DNA from: an uncultured Lachnospiraceae bacterium
GTDB lineage: Bacteria; Bacillota; Clostridia; Lachnospirales; Lachnospiraceae
Assembly: GCA_910588775.1 (NCBI GenBank)
Contig: CAJURH010000001.1
Location: forward strand, 1 to 64,000
Length of the DNA stretch: 64,000 nucleotides
Reading direction: 5' to 3'
Every line of letters begins with the position of its first letter. The stretch's first letter is position 1. The translations under genes and the position numbers were made by a program. The notes beneath the pieces are model-generated. The model did no database searches, had not been told where the DNA came from, and saw only the letters and a program-made list of their open reading frames with translations. Positions 34,331 through 42,487 of this stretch are shown here, piece after piece.

Positions 34331-36613
34331 ATGGGGGAGAAAAATGGAAAACTTCTGGCAGTTCTAACCATTTTGTGTTTGACTCTTGTTAACGGCGCTT
34401 TTTCTGTTTATGCTTTCAATGAGAATCAGCAAACGCCAGAAGATTCGATGGATTATATTCTGGGGAGGCCTATGACGGATGAGGAAATAAAGGATCAGGA
34501 GTCCATGGCGCCAGAGCTTCATGAGATGCCGCTACCGGAGGAAGAAGCGGAACCTGTGTTGAACCGGGAAAGTCGGGCCAGAGCGTCTTATGAAGGCGTA
34601 AAATCTTTTGATCTGCGTGATCTGGGACTGGTGACCAGTGTGAAAGACCAGGTGATTGGCGGGCCATGTTGGGCTTTTTCAGCCGTGGCGTTGGCAGAGT
34701 CCTCTTTATTGCAGCAGGGCGCGTCTCCTGGTTTGGATTTGTCGGAAGAGCATTTGGCTTATTTTTTCTATAATCGGGCAAATGATCCATTGGGAAATAC
34801 TTCTGGGGATAAAAATTTAATTGCGGACAACATTTATTATAATTATAAAACCTGTGGAGGAAACCTGCAGCTTGCTGGCAAATTTTTATCCACCTGGTCC
34901 GGCGTTGCCCGAGAAGAAACGGCGCCGTATTCTATAAAAATTTCTCAGTGGGACAATACGCTTGCGTATCTGGCGGACGCACATCTGCAAAATGCCTATT
35001 TTATTGACGCGTCCGTGGAGGAGATTAAGGAAGCTCTGTATGTCAATCAGCAGCCCGTGGGGATCACTTACAATCATCAAAGCGCTTATTATAATCCTAA
35101 TACAGGGGCATACAGTTATCCCATATCGGGGAGCATCAATCATGCAGTTACTATTGTAGGATGGGATGATACATATAAGAAGGAAAATTTTGTTTCGGCC
35201 AGTCAGGTGTCCCAGGATGGGGCATGGATTGTGAAGAACAGTTGGGGCCCTGCTTCAGGGGATGGCGGATATATCTACATATCTTATGAAGACGCAAGTC
35301 TGTCTGGGTGCGTCTCCGCTCGTTTTGATTTTGGGGACAATTACGACCACAATTACCAGTATGATGGATCCGCCGGAAGCGGTTCGGTGTTGGTTCCGCC
35401 TGGAGCTTCCCATGCCAATGTTTTTCAGGCGAAAGGCAATCCATTTGGTAGCGAGGCATTAAAAGCGGTGGGAATTCTCATGCGCTCAGCATATACGGAT
35501 TTGTCTGTGGACGTGTATGTGGATTTGGAAGATCCTGGAGACCCTGTAAGCGGCGCGCACGTTGTTTCTGGCCAGCTAGTATCTACCACATACAGTGGAT
35601 ATTATACGTTCCCTTTGCAAAAGGATGTGGCGTTGAAAGGTGGCAGTTATTTTAGTGTAATTTTCACCAACCGCAGTGAGGAGGAGAAGTCCTTCAATAT
35701 TGAATCCACTGGAAACAGTGGCTGGATTACGTTTGAAGCCGGCGTGCAGCCGGGCCAGTCCTTTTACAGGGCCGGGGATGGAAAGAATTGGCAGGATATG
35801 GCAGGAGATTATTTGAGCAGTGGGAAATATGTAAATGCCCGGATTAAAGCGTATACCGTGGATGTGGAAGGTCCGGAACCGTGGGAAAGCCCCAGTCTCT
35901 CTCCGACAGAAAGTCCAGAGTCGTCAGAAAGTCCCAAGCCGATAGAGTCTCCAGTGAAAGAGCCGGCTTTGGGAAAGGTCTTCGTCAGTAAAGTGACTCC
36001 TGCGGTGAAAACCGTTGCTCTCAAATGGAAAAAGGTATCGGGTGCGGATTCCTACGAAATATATCGTGCAGCGGCGACAGGAAAGAAGTGGACTCGTGTG
36101 GGGGTCACAGCAAAGACAACCTATACAGACCGGAAGCTTTCAGGCGCATCGGCGTACCGTTACCGGGTCCGTGCGGCAAGGGGAAAGGGCGTGTCCGCCC
36201 GTTACGGCGCATACAGCAGCATCCAGAAAACGCTGACCAGGCCGGCGGCGCCGATACCCACGTCAATCCGTCCAGTGGGCGTGCCGTCCAGAAACGGCAA
36301 GGCAAAACTGACATTGAAAGCCAGTCCAAGGGTTTCAGCGTATTATATCTATCAATACAGTCGGATTGCGAAGAAATACCAGGCAGCTTATAAAATCCAG
36401 GGGAATAAAGTATACAGATATAAGAAAAATCAAAAAAAATATATCAAAATCGGCACGGTGAAAAAAGCAGGAGGTAAAATAAGCTGTTATTTGACGAATA
36501 TCAATCTGAAAGCATATGGAAAACAATATTTTAAGGTGAAAACTTATTTGAAGAAATCCGGCTATGGACAGCAGTATAGCAATTACAGCCGCAAAATTAC
36601 GTTAAAAAGATGA
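34331..36613 (+). CDS. Secreted papain-like (C1) cysteine protease with lectin-like and Fn3 domains
   Basis: The 760-residue protein has a signal peptide (1-28, cleavage near VYA), a propeptide of about 60 acidic residues and a C1A catalytic domain with C113 in GGPCWAFSA, H271 in INHAVTIVGWDD and N303 in WIVKNSWG, the full papain triad. A lectin-like beta domain (about 340-515), a PESPTESPESS-type linker and an Fn3-like module (about 545-635) follow, then a basic lysine/tyrosine-rich C-terminal region. It should act outside the cell on proteins, perhaps held to the wall by the C-terminal modules. Such proteases are frequent in gut Clostridia. It is a single-gene unit. Confidence 0.88.
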   Translation: MGEKNGKLLAVLTILCLTLVNGAFSVYAFNENQQTPEDSMDYILGRPMTDEEIKDQESMAPELHEMPLPEEEAEPVLNRESRARASYEGVKSFDLRDLGLVTSVKDQVIGGPCWAFSAVALAESSLLQQGASPGLDLSEEHLAYFFYNRANDPLGNTSGDKNLIADNIYYNYKTCGGNLQLAGKFLSTWSGVAREETAPYSIKISQWDNTLAYLADAHLQNAYFIDASVEEIKEALYVNQQPVGITYNHQSAYYNPNTGAYSYPISGSINHAVTIVGWDDTYKKENFVSASQVSQDGAWIVKNSWGPASGDGGYIYISYEDASLSGCVSARFDFGDNYDHNYQYDGSAGSGSVLVPPGASHANVFQAKGNPFGSEALKAVGILMRSAYTDLSVDVYVDLEDPGDPVSGAHVVSGQLVSTTYSGYYTFPLQKDVALKGGSYFSVIFTNRSEEEKSFNIESTGNSGWITFEAGVQPGQSFYRAGDGKNWQDMAGDYLSSGKYVNARIKAYTVDVEGPEPWESPSLSPTESPESSESPKPIESPVKEPALGKVFVSKVTPAVKTVALKWKKVSGADSYEIYRAAATGKKWTRVGVTAKTTYTDRKLSGASAYRYRVRAARGKGVSARYGAYSSIQKTLTRPAAPIPTSIRPVGVPSRNGKAKLTLKASPRVSAYYIYQYSRIAKKYQAAYKIQGNKVYRYKKNQKKYIKIGTVKKAGGKISCYLTNINLKAYGKQYFKVKTYLKKSGYGQQYSNYSRKITLKR

Positions 36614-36687
36614 GTCAGCCAGAATTTTTAGGATTGTTGCCAGCTTTTAAATGTGTTAAAATAGCCAAATAGCTATAAAGTTATTAG

Positions 36688-36855
36688 GATTTGAGCGTCA
36701 AAAGACCAGAATCTCCCTTGCAGGCCAATCTCTTCAATCTTTGCGCCCTGCACCACAATATCAATCAACGATGCTCCGCATCGCCTCAAGATATTATAGC
36801 GTGATTTCGAAAGAATTTGCTCTGCAATGAAAATGGATCTTTTGACGCCCAAATC
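36688..36855. mobile_element. Family B miniature inverted-repeat element (168 bp) with target duplication
   Basis: Inverted ends of consensus GATTTGRGCGTCAAAAGAYC (left at 36688, right ending 36855) are flanked by identical 7-bp direct repeats TTATTAG at 36681-36687 and 36856-36862, the mark of a transposase-mediated insertion. The 168-bp interior has no ORF. It sits directly against the left edge of the family A element. Confidence 0.85.
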
Positions 36856-36859
36856 TTAT

Positions 36860-37001
36860 TAGGTGTTTGCGAAGCAGTTATTTTGTACTTTGGGTTTGTT
36901 CAAAATAGATAAAATGGAGCCTAAAGCCGTTTCTAATTCGCTCCTTATTTATCTATTTTGAACAAACCCTGGTTACGAAATGGATGTTTTGCAATCATCT
37001 A
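36860..37001. repeat. Family A inverted-repeat element, full copy 2 (142 bp)
   Basis: This is the reverse-complement relative of copy 1, of equal length and aligning end to end. The inner arms 36892-36913 and 36948-36969 pair perfectly over 22 bp. The central AATTAGAA segment between the arms is shared with copy 1. It ends 34 nt before the serC ATG. Confidence 0.88.
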
Positions 37002-37035
37002 TATAAAGTTATTTTAGAAAGGACGGTAAAATATA

Positions 37036-38124
37036 ATGTCAACAGAAAGAGTCTATAACTTTTCAGCAGGTCCAGCGGTTCTTCCGGAAGAAGTTTTAAA
37101 AGAAGCGGCAGAGGAGATGCTGAATTATCAGGGGAGCGGTATGTCTGTAATGGAGATGAGTCACCGTTCCAAAGTTTTTGACCAGATTATTAAGGAAGCG
37201 GAAAAAGATTTGCGGGAGTTGATGAATATCCCCGATAATTATAAAGTTTTATTCCTTCAGGGAGGCGCTTCCCAGCAGTTTGCCATGATTCCAATGAACT
37301 TGATGAAAAATAAAGTGGCGGATTACATCATTACTGGGCAGTGGGCGAAGAAAGCTTGGAAGGAAGCCTGTAAATTTGGAAAAGCCAATGTGGCGGCCTC
37401 TTCGGAGGATAAGACTTTTTCCTATATACCCGATTGTTCCGATCTGCCCATAAGCGAAGATGCGGACTATGTCTACATCTGTGAGAATAATACCATTTAC
37501 GGTACAAAATATAAAAAGCTGCCCGACACAAAGGGGAAAATTCTGGTGGCGGATGTGTCCTCCTGTTTCCTGTCAGAGCCAGTGGATGTGAGCAAATACG
37601 GCATTATTTACGGCGGCGTTCAGAAAAATATCGGTCCGGCAGGCATGGTAATCGTAATCATCCGGGAAGACCTGATTACGGAAGATGTGCTGCCTCAGAC
37701 TCCAGCCATGCTGACTTATAAGACTCATGCGGATGCGGATTCTTTGTACAATACGCCGAACTGCTACTGCATTTATATGTGCGGGAAGGTTTTCAAATGG
37801 CTGAAGAAAATGGGTGGCTTGGCGGCTATGAAAGAACGCAATGAGAAAAAGGCGAAAATCTTATACGATTATTTGGATGAGAGCAAGATGTTCCGCGGCA
37901 CAGTGGTTCCCGAAGACCGTTCTCTTATGAATGTGCCATTTGTCATCGGAGACGATGAACTGGAGAAGAAATTTATCCAGGAATCCGCCGAAGCTGGATT
38001 CGCGAACCTGAAAGGTCATCGGACTGTGGGCGGTATGCGGGCCAGCATCTACAATGCCATGCCTATGGAAGGCGTGGAAGCTCTGGTAAAATTCATGAAA
38101 GAGTTTGAAAGCAAAAATTCATAA
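37036..38124 (+). CDS. serC: Phosphoserine aminotransferase
   Basis: The 362-residue PLP enzyme converts 3-phosphohydroxypyruvate to phosphoserine. It starts YNFSAGPAVLPEEVLKEAAE, contains LFLQGGASQQFAMIPMN, the aspartate in VADVSSCFLSEPVDV, the PLP lysine in YGGVQKNIGPAGMVIVII and the C-terminal GHRTVGGMRASIYNAMPMEGV. GAAAGGACGG precedes the start. In many Lachnospiraceae serC is followed by serA and then a DUF1015 gene; here the DUF1015 gene follows after 86 bp and serA is missing. Upstream lie two inverted-repeat elements that may influence its expression. Confidence 0.96.
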   Translation: MSTERVYNFSAGPAVLPEEVLKEAAEEMLNYQGSGMSVMEMSHRSKVFDQIIKEAEKDLRELMNIPDNYKVLFLQGGASQQFAMIPMNLMKNKVADYIITGQWAKKAWKEACKFGKANVAASSEDKTFSYIPDCSDLPISEDADYVYICENNTIYGTKYKKLPDTKGKILVADVSSCFLSEPVDVSKYGIIYGGVQKNIGPAGMVIVIIREDLITEDVLPQTPAMLTYKTHADADSLYNTPNCYCIYMCGKVFKWLKKMGGLAAMKERNEKKAKILYDYLDESKMFRGTVVPEDRSLMNVPFVIGDDELEKKFIQESAEAGFANLKGHRTVGGMRASIYNAMPMEGVEALVKFMKEFESKNS

Positions 38125-38210
38125 AAATTTTATAAATGCGCCTGCACAGCTTTTATTTATGGTGATGGGAAGGTTTTGTAAGCGCATGAAGATTTAGTTA
38201 GGAGAAAACT

Positions 38211-39452
38211 ATGGCAATATTTCGACCATTTCGGGCGATCCGTCCCCAAGCCGCGTTGGCGGCCCGGGTGGCGGCCCTGCCGTATGATGTAATGAACAGC
38301 CAGGAGGCCAGGGAGGAAGCGAAGGATAATCCATATTCCTTCCTCCATGTGGATAAGGCGGAGATAGATCTGGACCCTTCTGTGGATATCTATGACGCTC
38401 AGGTGTATGAGAAAGCGGCGGAGAACCTTTCTCGAATGGAAACGGAAGGGGTTTACATACAGGAAGAGTCCCCTTGTTTTTATATTTATCAGCAGGAGAT
38501 GGATGGGCGCGTGCAGACGGGGATTGTGGGATGCGCGTCCATTGACGATTATTTGCAAAGTCATATTAAGAAACATGAATTTACCCGGGCGGATAAAGAA
38601 GCGGATAGAATCCGCCATGTGGATGTCTGTGACGCCAACACAGGTCCTATTTTTCTTACATACAGGGCAGTTGCCCATATATCTCAAAAGATAGAGAGCT
38701 GGATTGGGCAGCATGCGCCAGTCTATGATTTTGTGGCAAAAGACGGTATTGGACACCGGGTATGGGTGGTGGACAGTGCAGAAGAAGTCGCAGCTTTTGA
38801 GGCGGCTTTTGCTGAAGTTCCGGATTTCTACATTGCGGATGGACATCATAGGACAGCTTCCGCAGTGAAGGTGGGACAGAAGCGCAGACAGGAGCATCCC
38901 GATTACACCGGAGAGGAAGAATTTAATTATTTTCTTGCCGTTCTCTTTCCAGATGCTGAGCTTAAGATTTTGGATTATAACCGGGTTGTTCACGATCTGA
39001 ACGGAATGAGCAAGGAAGAATTCCTGGAGAAATTGGATAAAGTATACGAATGCCAGGAAGTGCAAGGACCATGCAGACCCCAGGAAAAGCATGCGATGGG
39101 TATGTATATGGATGGGCAGTGGTATCTTTGCTGCGCCAGAGAGGGCAGTTATCCCGCGGAGGACCCGGTGGGACAGTTGGATGTGTCCATTTTGCAAAAT
39201 CAGGTTCTCACGCCATTGCTGGGAATTGAAGATCCCAGGACCAGCAGCCGTATTGATTTCGTCGGCGGCATTCGTGGGTTAGGAGAACTGGAGAAAATGG
39301 TGGATGGCGGCATGGCAGTGGCATTTGCCATGTATCCCACAGGTTTGGATGATTTGATGAACATTGCGGACAACGACTGTATTATGCCGCCAAAATCCAC
39401 CTGGTTTGAGCCCAAACTGCGCAGTGGAATTTTTGTTCACCGGTTAAGTTAA
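38211..39452 (+). CDS. DUF1015 family protein
   Basis: The 413-residue protein starts with the DUF1015 signature FRPFRAIRPQAALAARVAALPYDV and has the conserved NPYSFLHVDKAEIDLDP, YIYQQEMDGRVQTGIVG, HEFTRADKEADRIRHVD and YIADGHHRTASAVKV segments. The fold carries a ParB/sulfiredoxin-like part, and the HHR segment is the likely active or nucleotide-binding site. In serine operons it has been linked to ADP-dependent serine kinase activity (SbnI/SerK-like); its place after serC agrees with a serine role, but this remains inference. Confidence 0.88.
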   Translation: MAIFRPFRAIRPQAALAARVAALPYDVMNSQEAREEAKDNPYSFLHVDKAEIDLDPSVDIYDAQVYEKAAENLSRMETEGVYIQEESPCFYIYQQEMDGRVQTGIVGCASIDDYLQSHIKKHEFTRADKEADRIRHVDVCDANTGPIFLTYRAVAHISQKIESWIGQHAPVYDFVAKDGIGHRVWVVDSAEEVAAFEAAFAEVPDFYIADGHHRTASAVKVGQKRRQEHPDYTGEEEFNYFLAVLFPDAELKILDYNRVVHDLNGMSKEEFLEKLDKVYECQEVQGPCRPQEKHAMGMYMDGQWYLCCAREGSYPAEDPVGQLDVSILQNQVLTPLLGIEDPRTSSRIDFVGGIRGLGELEKMVDGGMAVAFAMYPTGLDDLMNIADNDCIMPPKSTWFEPKLRSGIFVHRLS

Positions 39453-39471
39453 GGAGAAGCGAAGGAGTCAC

Positions 39472-40491
39472 ATGAATTTCGGGGAGCTGCATATAGAAGG
39501 GGGAAAGGCGCGTTTTTTCGCGGATGGAAAGGAACGCGTCATATCGTGCAAAGATATTGTCTGGGCATATCATAAGGATGCGGATGATGAAATTGTATTC
39601 CATACCCGTTCGAAAAAGAAATATCAATTCGAAATGCCAAAAGCAGAGGCAAGAGAGTGTCTGAATGTTTTGAAACGGCAAAATCCTAAGCTGATGATTG
39701 GTTGTTCCCAAAGAGGGGGACGGTTACCGATGAACAGTCTGGACAATACCCGGGATTTGGGTTCTATGCAGACAAGGGATGGCCAGCATATTTTGCCGGG
39801 CCGTCTTTTGCGCAGTGGAGATTTGTATCATGCTTCATATGAAGATCAAAATTATCTGCGGAAGAAATGTAACCTGAAGCAAGTCATTGATTTTCGTGCA
39901 GAGAAAGAGAGAAAGGAAAGGCCGGATGTAGTCATCCACGGAGCAGAGTACATCGGCCTTCCTATTATGGATGAGAAGTCTGGGGAAATGCTTTGGGAAG
40001 AAAATATGTTGAATCGTTTTGCGCACTTTCAGGGAGACGCAGAAGTATACATGGTACAGTTCTATGAAAAACTGGTGTTGGATCGTAAAGCGCAGCACGC
40101 CTATGGGGAATTTTTTCGGTTCTTAAAATATCAACGAGAAGGCGCCACGTTGTGGCATTGCGCTTTGGGCAAAGACAGAGCGGGGGTGGCGACTGCGTTA
40201 TTGCTGTATATTCTGGGCGTGCACCCATCGGCTATTTTGGAAGATTATATGTGTTCGGGGGATTGCCTGGGCAAAGATATAGAGTCGGCGCTCCGCCTGT
40301 TGGAAAACTGGGGACTTCCCCGCCGTGCGTTAAAAAATGCGGAAGTTATGTTAAGCGCAAAGGAAACGTACATGCAACATGCATTTGAAAAAATATTGGA
40401 AAAGTACAAAACGATTGATAAGTATATAAAAAGAGCTATTGGATTGACGGCTTTTGATATAAATTTCTTAAGAGATAAATATTTATTTTGA
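39472..40491 (+). CDS. Tyrosine phosphatase-family protein with N-terminal extension
   Basis: The 339-residue protein carries a cysteine-phosphatase P-loop HCALGKDRAGVATALLL (HCx5R, about residues 226-232), with a preceding general-acid region and the N-terminal NTRDLGSMQTRDGQHILPGRLLRSGDL typical of the Tyr_phosphatase3 family. The usual loop is HCTAGKDRTG, so the A replacements are minor. The first 80 residues form a separate lysine-rich beta domain with no recognised match. Substrates in this family include phosphotyrosine and phosphoinositides. AAGGAG precedes the ATG by 4 nt. It follows the DUF1015 gene by 19 bp and ends at a terminator. Confidence 0.85.
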   Translation: MNFGELHIEGGKARFFADGKERVISCKDIVWAYHKDADDEIVFHTRSKKKYQFEMPKAEARECLNVLKRQNPKLMIGCSQRGGRLPMNSLDNTRDLGSMQTRDGQHILPGRLLRSGDLYHASYEDQNYLRKKCNLKQVIDFRAEKERKERPDVVIHGAEYIGLPIMDEKSGEMLWEENMLNRFAHFQGDAEVYMVQFYEKLVLDRKAQHAYGEFFRFLKYQREGATLWHCALGKDRAGVATALLLYILGVHPSAILEDYMCSGDCLGKDIESALRLLENWGLPRRALKNAEVMLSAKETYMQHAFEKILEKYKTIDKYIKRAIGLTAFDINFLRDKYLF

Positions 40492-40530
40492 AAGCTATGT
40501 CACAGGTTGCTAAAACGTTTTATAAATAAC

Positions 40531-40578
40531 ATATTGCAGCTATTTCTCTATGGAATAGTTGCAATATTTTATTTATTT
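40531..40578 (+). terminator. Terminator after the phosphatase gene
   Basis: Arms 40531-40544 and 40554-40567 pair with one internal mismatch and are followed by TTTATTTATTTTA. Confidence 0.75.
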
Positions 40579-40729
40579 TAGAAAGATTTCAGAATTAGTA
40601 CACGCCGCATTCACATTTAATTGTTATAGTAATAAATATAAGAAACGAACATAGAATATCTCTTAGGGAGGAAATCCGGAGATAGCGGACTGGAAATACC
40701 CTCAGTATACGAAATGGAGGTAATGGAGT

Positions 40730-41329
40730 ATGAAGTACCTGACTTATTACGAGAATGGAGAAATTATATCTACAAAAGATTATAAAGAAGCTGTGGAAAA
40801 ACTAAAGAAAAAGAATAGAAGAGAAACTGTTCAGAAATTTATTCTTCATAAATATATTTTTGCGTTTTGCTTGGATGAGGTAGAGGATTCTTCGCAGTAT
40901 TCTCTGTGCAAAAAGAATGGCGATAGCCTGGAAGTTTATCTGGAGAAGAAGAATGTACAGGGGAATCTGATCTGTAAACAGAGGGAAGAAATCAGTGAGG
41001 AGGAAGGCAACCGGATATTGAAGGGTGAAATTGAATGGATGAACGGCGATGAACGTCCTCTGGTCCGGGATTTTTATCTTCAAAGCATATTAAATGGGTT
41101 GGAATATAGCCATATGATGGAGTTTGAGAGAGAAGTATACCATTATGAGAAGCAGGATTATATAGTGTTTGATAGAGCGATTCGTCGTAAAGTGGATCAT
41201 TATTTCCTTGAATGCCTTTTTGAAGACGATGTGCAAGTCCGTGTACGGCGGGCGAAGACGATTCCCCGGTACATATTAAATATGTTGGTTAATATAGAAC
41301 CGGAGTCTGAGCAATGGGCCTATGCCTAG
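40730..41329 (+). CDS. Unrecognised protein, possibly related to VTC/CYTH-like domains
   Basis: The 199-residue charged cytosolic protein has no signal or membrane segment. The central part reads EFEREVYHYEKQDYIVFDRAIRRKVD, which recalls the VTC/CYTH tunnel-fold pattern of a glutamate-arginine strand followed by a FDRxIR strand. That resemblance is weak and the rest gives no match. ATGGAGGTAATGGAG precedes the start. It is a single gene between a terminator and the cysK promoter. Codon use resembles its neighbours, so I take it as real, but no function can be given. Confidence 0.7.
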   Translation: MKYLTYYENGEIISTKDYKEAVEKLKKKNRRETVQKFILHKYIFAFCLDEVEDSSQYSLCKKNGDSLEVYLEKKNVQGNLICKQREEISEEEGNRILKGEIEWMNGDERPLVRDFYLQSILNGLEYSHMMEFEREVYHYEKQDYIVFDRAIRRKVDHYFLECLFEDDVQVRVRRAKTIPRYILNMLVNIEPESEQWAYA

Positions 41330-41335
41330 ACGGAA

Positions 41336-41371
41336 GAGGCCCCCGATGCCCTGTGGGCGGAGGGGGCGTCT
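41336..41371 (+). other. GC-rich hairpin after the unrecognised gene
   Basis: Nested arms (GCCCCC at 41339-41344 with GGGGGC at 41362-41367, inner GCCC with GGGC) make a stable stem just after the stop codon. There is no T run, so it is a weak candidate terminator or an mRNA 3' end stabiliser. Confidence 0.5.
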
Positions 41372-41419
41372 CCAACGATGGGGATTACATATAGGGTTTC
41401 TAAGGCATATAAAGTATAG

Positions 41420-41448
41420 TTGACAAATAGGTAATGTAGGAATATAAT
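41420..41448 (+). promoter_or_regulatory. Consensus promoter of cysK
   Basis: Perfect TTGACA (41420-41425), a 17-bp spacer and perfect TATAAT (41443-41448), 50 bp before the cysK start codon. Confidence 0.9.
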
Positions 41449-41498
41449 GTTACCATTGGAAAACATATAAAGCTAATAGGAAAGGTAGGAGAATAAAA

Positions 41499-42431
41499 TT
41501 GGCGAATGTTTGCAAGAGTATATTAGACTTAATTGGAAACACTCCGCTGATGGAGGTTGTAAATATAGAAAAAACTTTTGGTTTGGATGCAGTTGTTTTA
41601 GTTAAGCTTGAGTATATTAATCCAGCTGGAAGTATAAAAGACAGGACTGCCAAGGCCATGATTGAAGATGCAGAGGAGAAGGGAATTTTAAAAGAGGGAT
41701 CGGTAATTATAGAGCCAACTTCAGGGAATACAGGCATTGGGTTGGCGGCCATTGGGGCGGCAAAAGGGTACCGGGTGATTTTGACTATGCCGGATACAAT
41801 GAGCATTGAGAGAAGGAACATTCTGAAGGCGTATGGCGCGGAAGTTGTATTGACAGACGGATCGAAGGGGATGAAAGGGGCCATTGCCAAAGCGGAGGAT
41901 TTGGCGGAGGAGATTGCAGGAAGTTTTATCCCAGGGCAATTTGTGAACCCGGCGAATCCAGAAATTCATTGGAAGACGACGGGGCCAGAGATTTGGAATG
42001 ACACGAATGGAAATGTAGATATTTTTGTCGCGGGCGTAGGCACGGGCGGCACGCTTACAGGCGCTGGATCTTTTTTGCGTTCGCAAAAGCATGATATGGA
42101 AATTGTTGCAGTGGAGCCGGCGGGTTCACCGGTTCTATCTGAAGGGCGAAGCGGTCCGCACAAAATTCAGGGGATTGGAGCGGGATTTGTGCCGGAGGTG
42201 TTGGACACTGCTTTATACAACGAAGTTATAAAAGTTGAGAATAAAGATGCATTTGAAACGGCAAAAATGCTTTCTAAAAAAGAAGGAATCCAGGCGGGTA
42301 TATCTTCTGGGGCTGTTTTGCATGCGGCTATTCAGCTTGCGAAACGTCCAGAGAATAAAGATAAGGTGATCGTAGCTGTGCTGCCGGATACGGGTGACAG
42401 GTATTATTCCACGCCGTTATTTGAGGAATAA
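41499..42431 (+). CDS. cysK: Cysteine synthase A
   Basis: The 310-residue PLP enzyme makes cysteine from O-acetylserine and sulfide. Signatures: DLIGNTPLMEV, the PLP lysine K47 in NPAGSIKDRTAK, IIEPTSGNTGIGLA, the FVAGVGTGGTLTGAG phosphate loop and GISSGAVLHAA. The start is TTG at 41499 with AGGAG 7 nt upstream, giving the usual start MANVCKSILD. It is transcribed from an ideal promoter as a single gene, which suggests high expression. Nothing odd was seen. Confidence 0.97.
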   Translation: MANVCKSILDLIGNTPLMEVVNIEKTFGLDAVVLVKLEYINPAGSIKDRTAKAMIEDAEEKGILKEGSVIIEPTSGNTGIGLAAIGAAKGYRVILTMPDTMSIERRNILKAYGAEVVLTDGSKGMKGAIAKAEDLAEEIAGSFIPGQFVNPANPEIHWKTTGPEIWNDTNGNVDIFVAGVGTGGTLTGAGSFLRSQKHDMEIVAVEPAGSPVLSEGRSGPHKIQGIGAGFVPEVLDTALYNEVIKVENKDAFETAKMLSKKEGIQAGISSGAVLHAAIQLAKRPENKDKVIVAVLPDTGDRYYSTPLFEE

Positions 42432-42487
42432 TTGAAAAGCCCTCCGGGCAGTATGCGCTGCGGCGGAGGACAAGTTCTTTTATGTAC

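Noticed and set aside
38157..39197. 346-codon minus-strand frame opposite the DUF1015 gene
   Set aside because: The plus-strand DUF1015 signatures are clear; the antisense frame has no start signal or recognisable domain.
41336..41371. GC-rich hairpin before cysK as a cysteine-responsive riboswitch
   Set aside because: It lies upstream of the cysK promoter, so it cannot be in the cysK leader, and it matches no known aptamer that I recognise.
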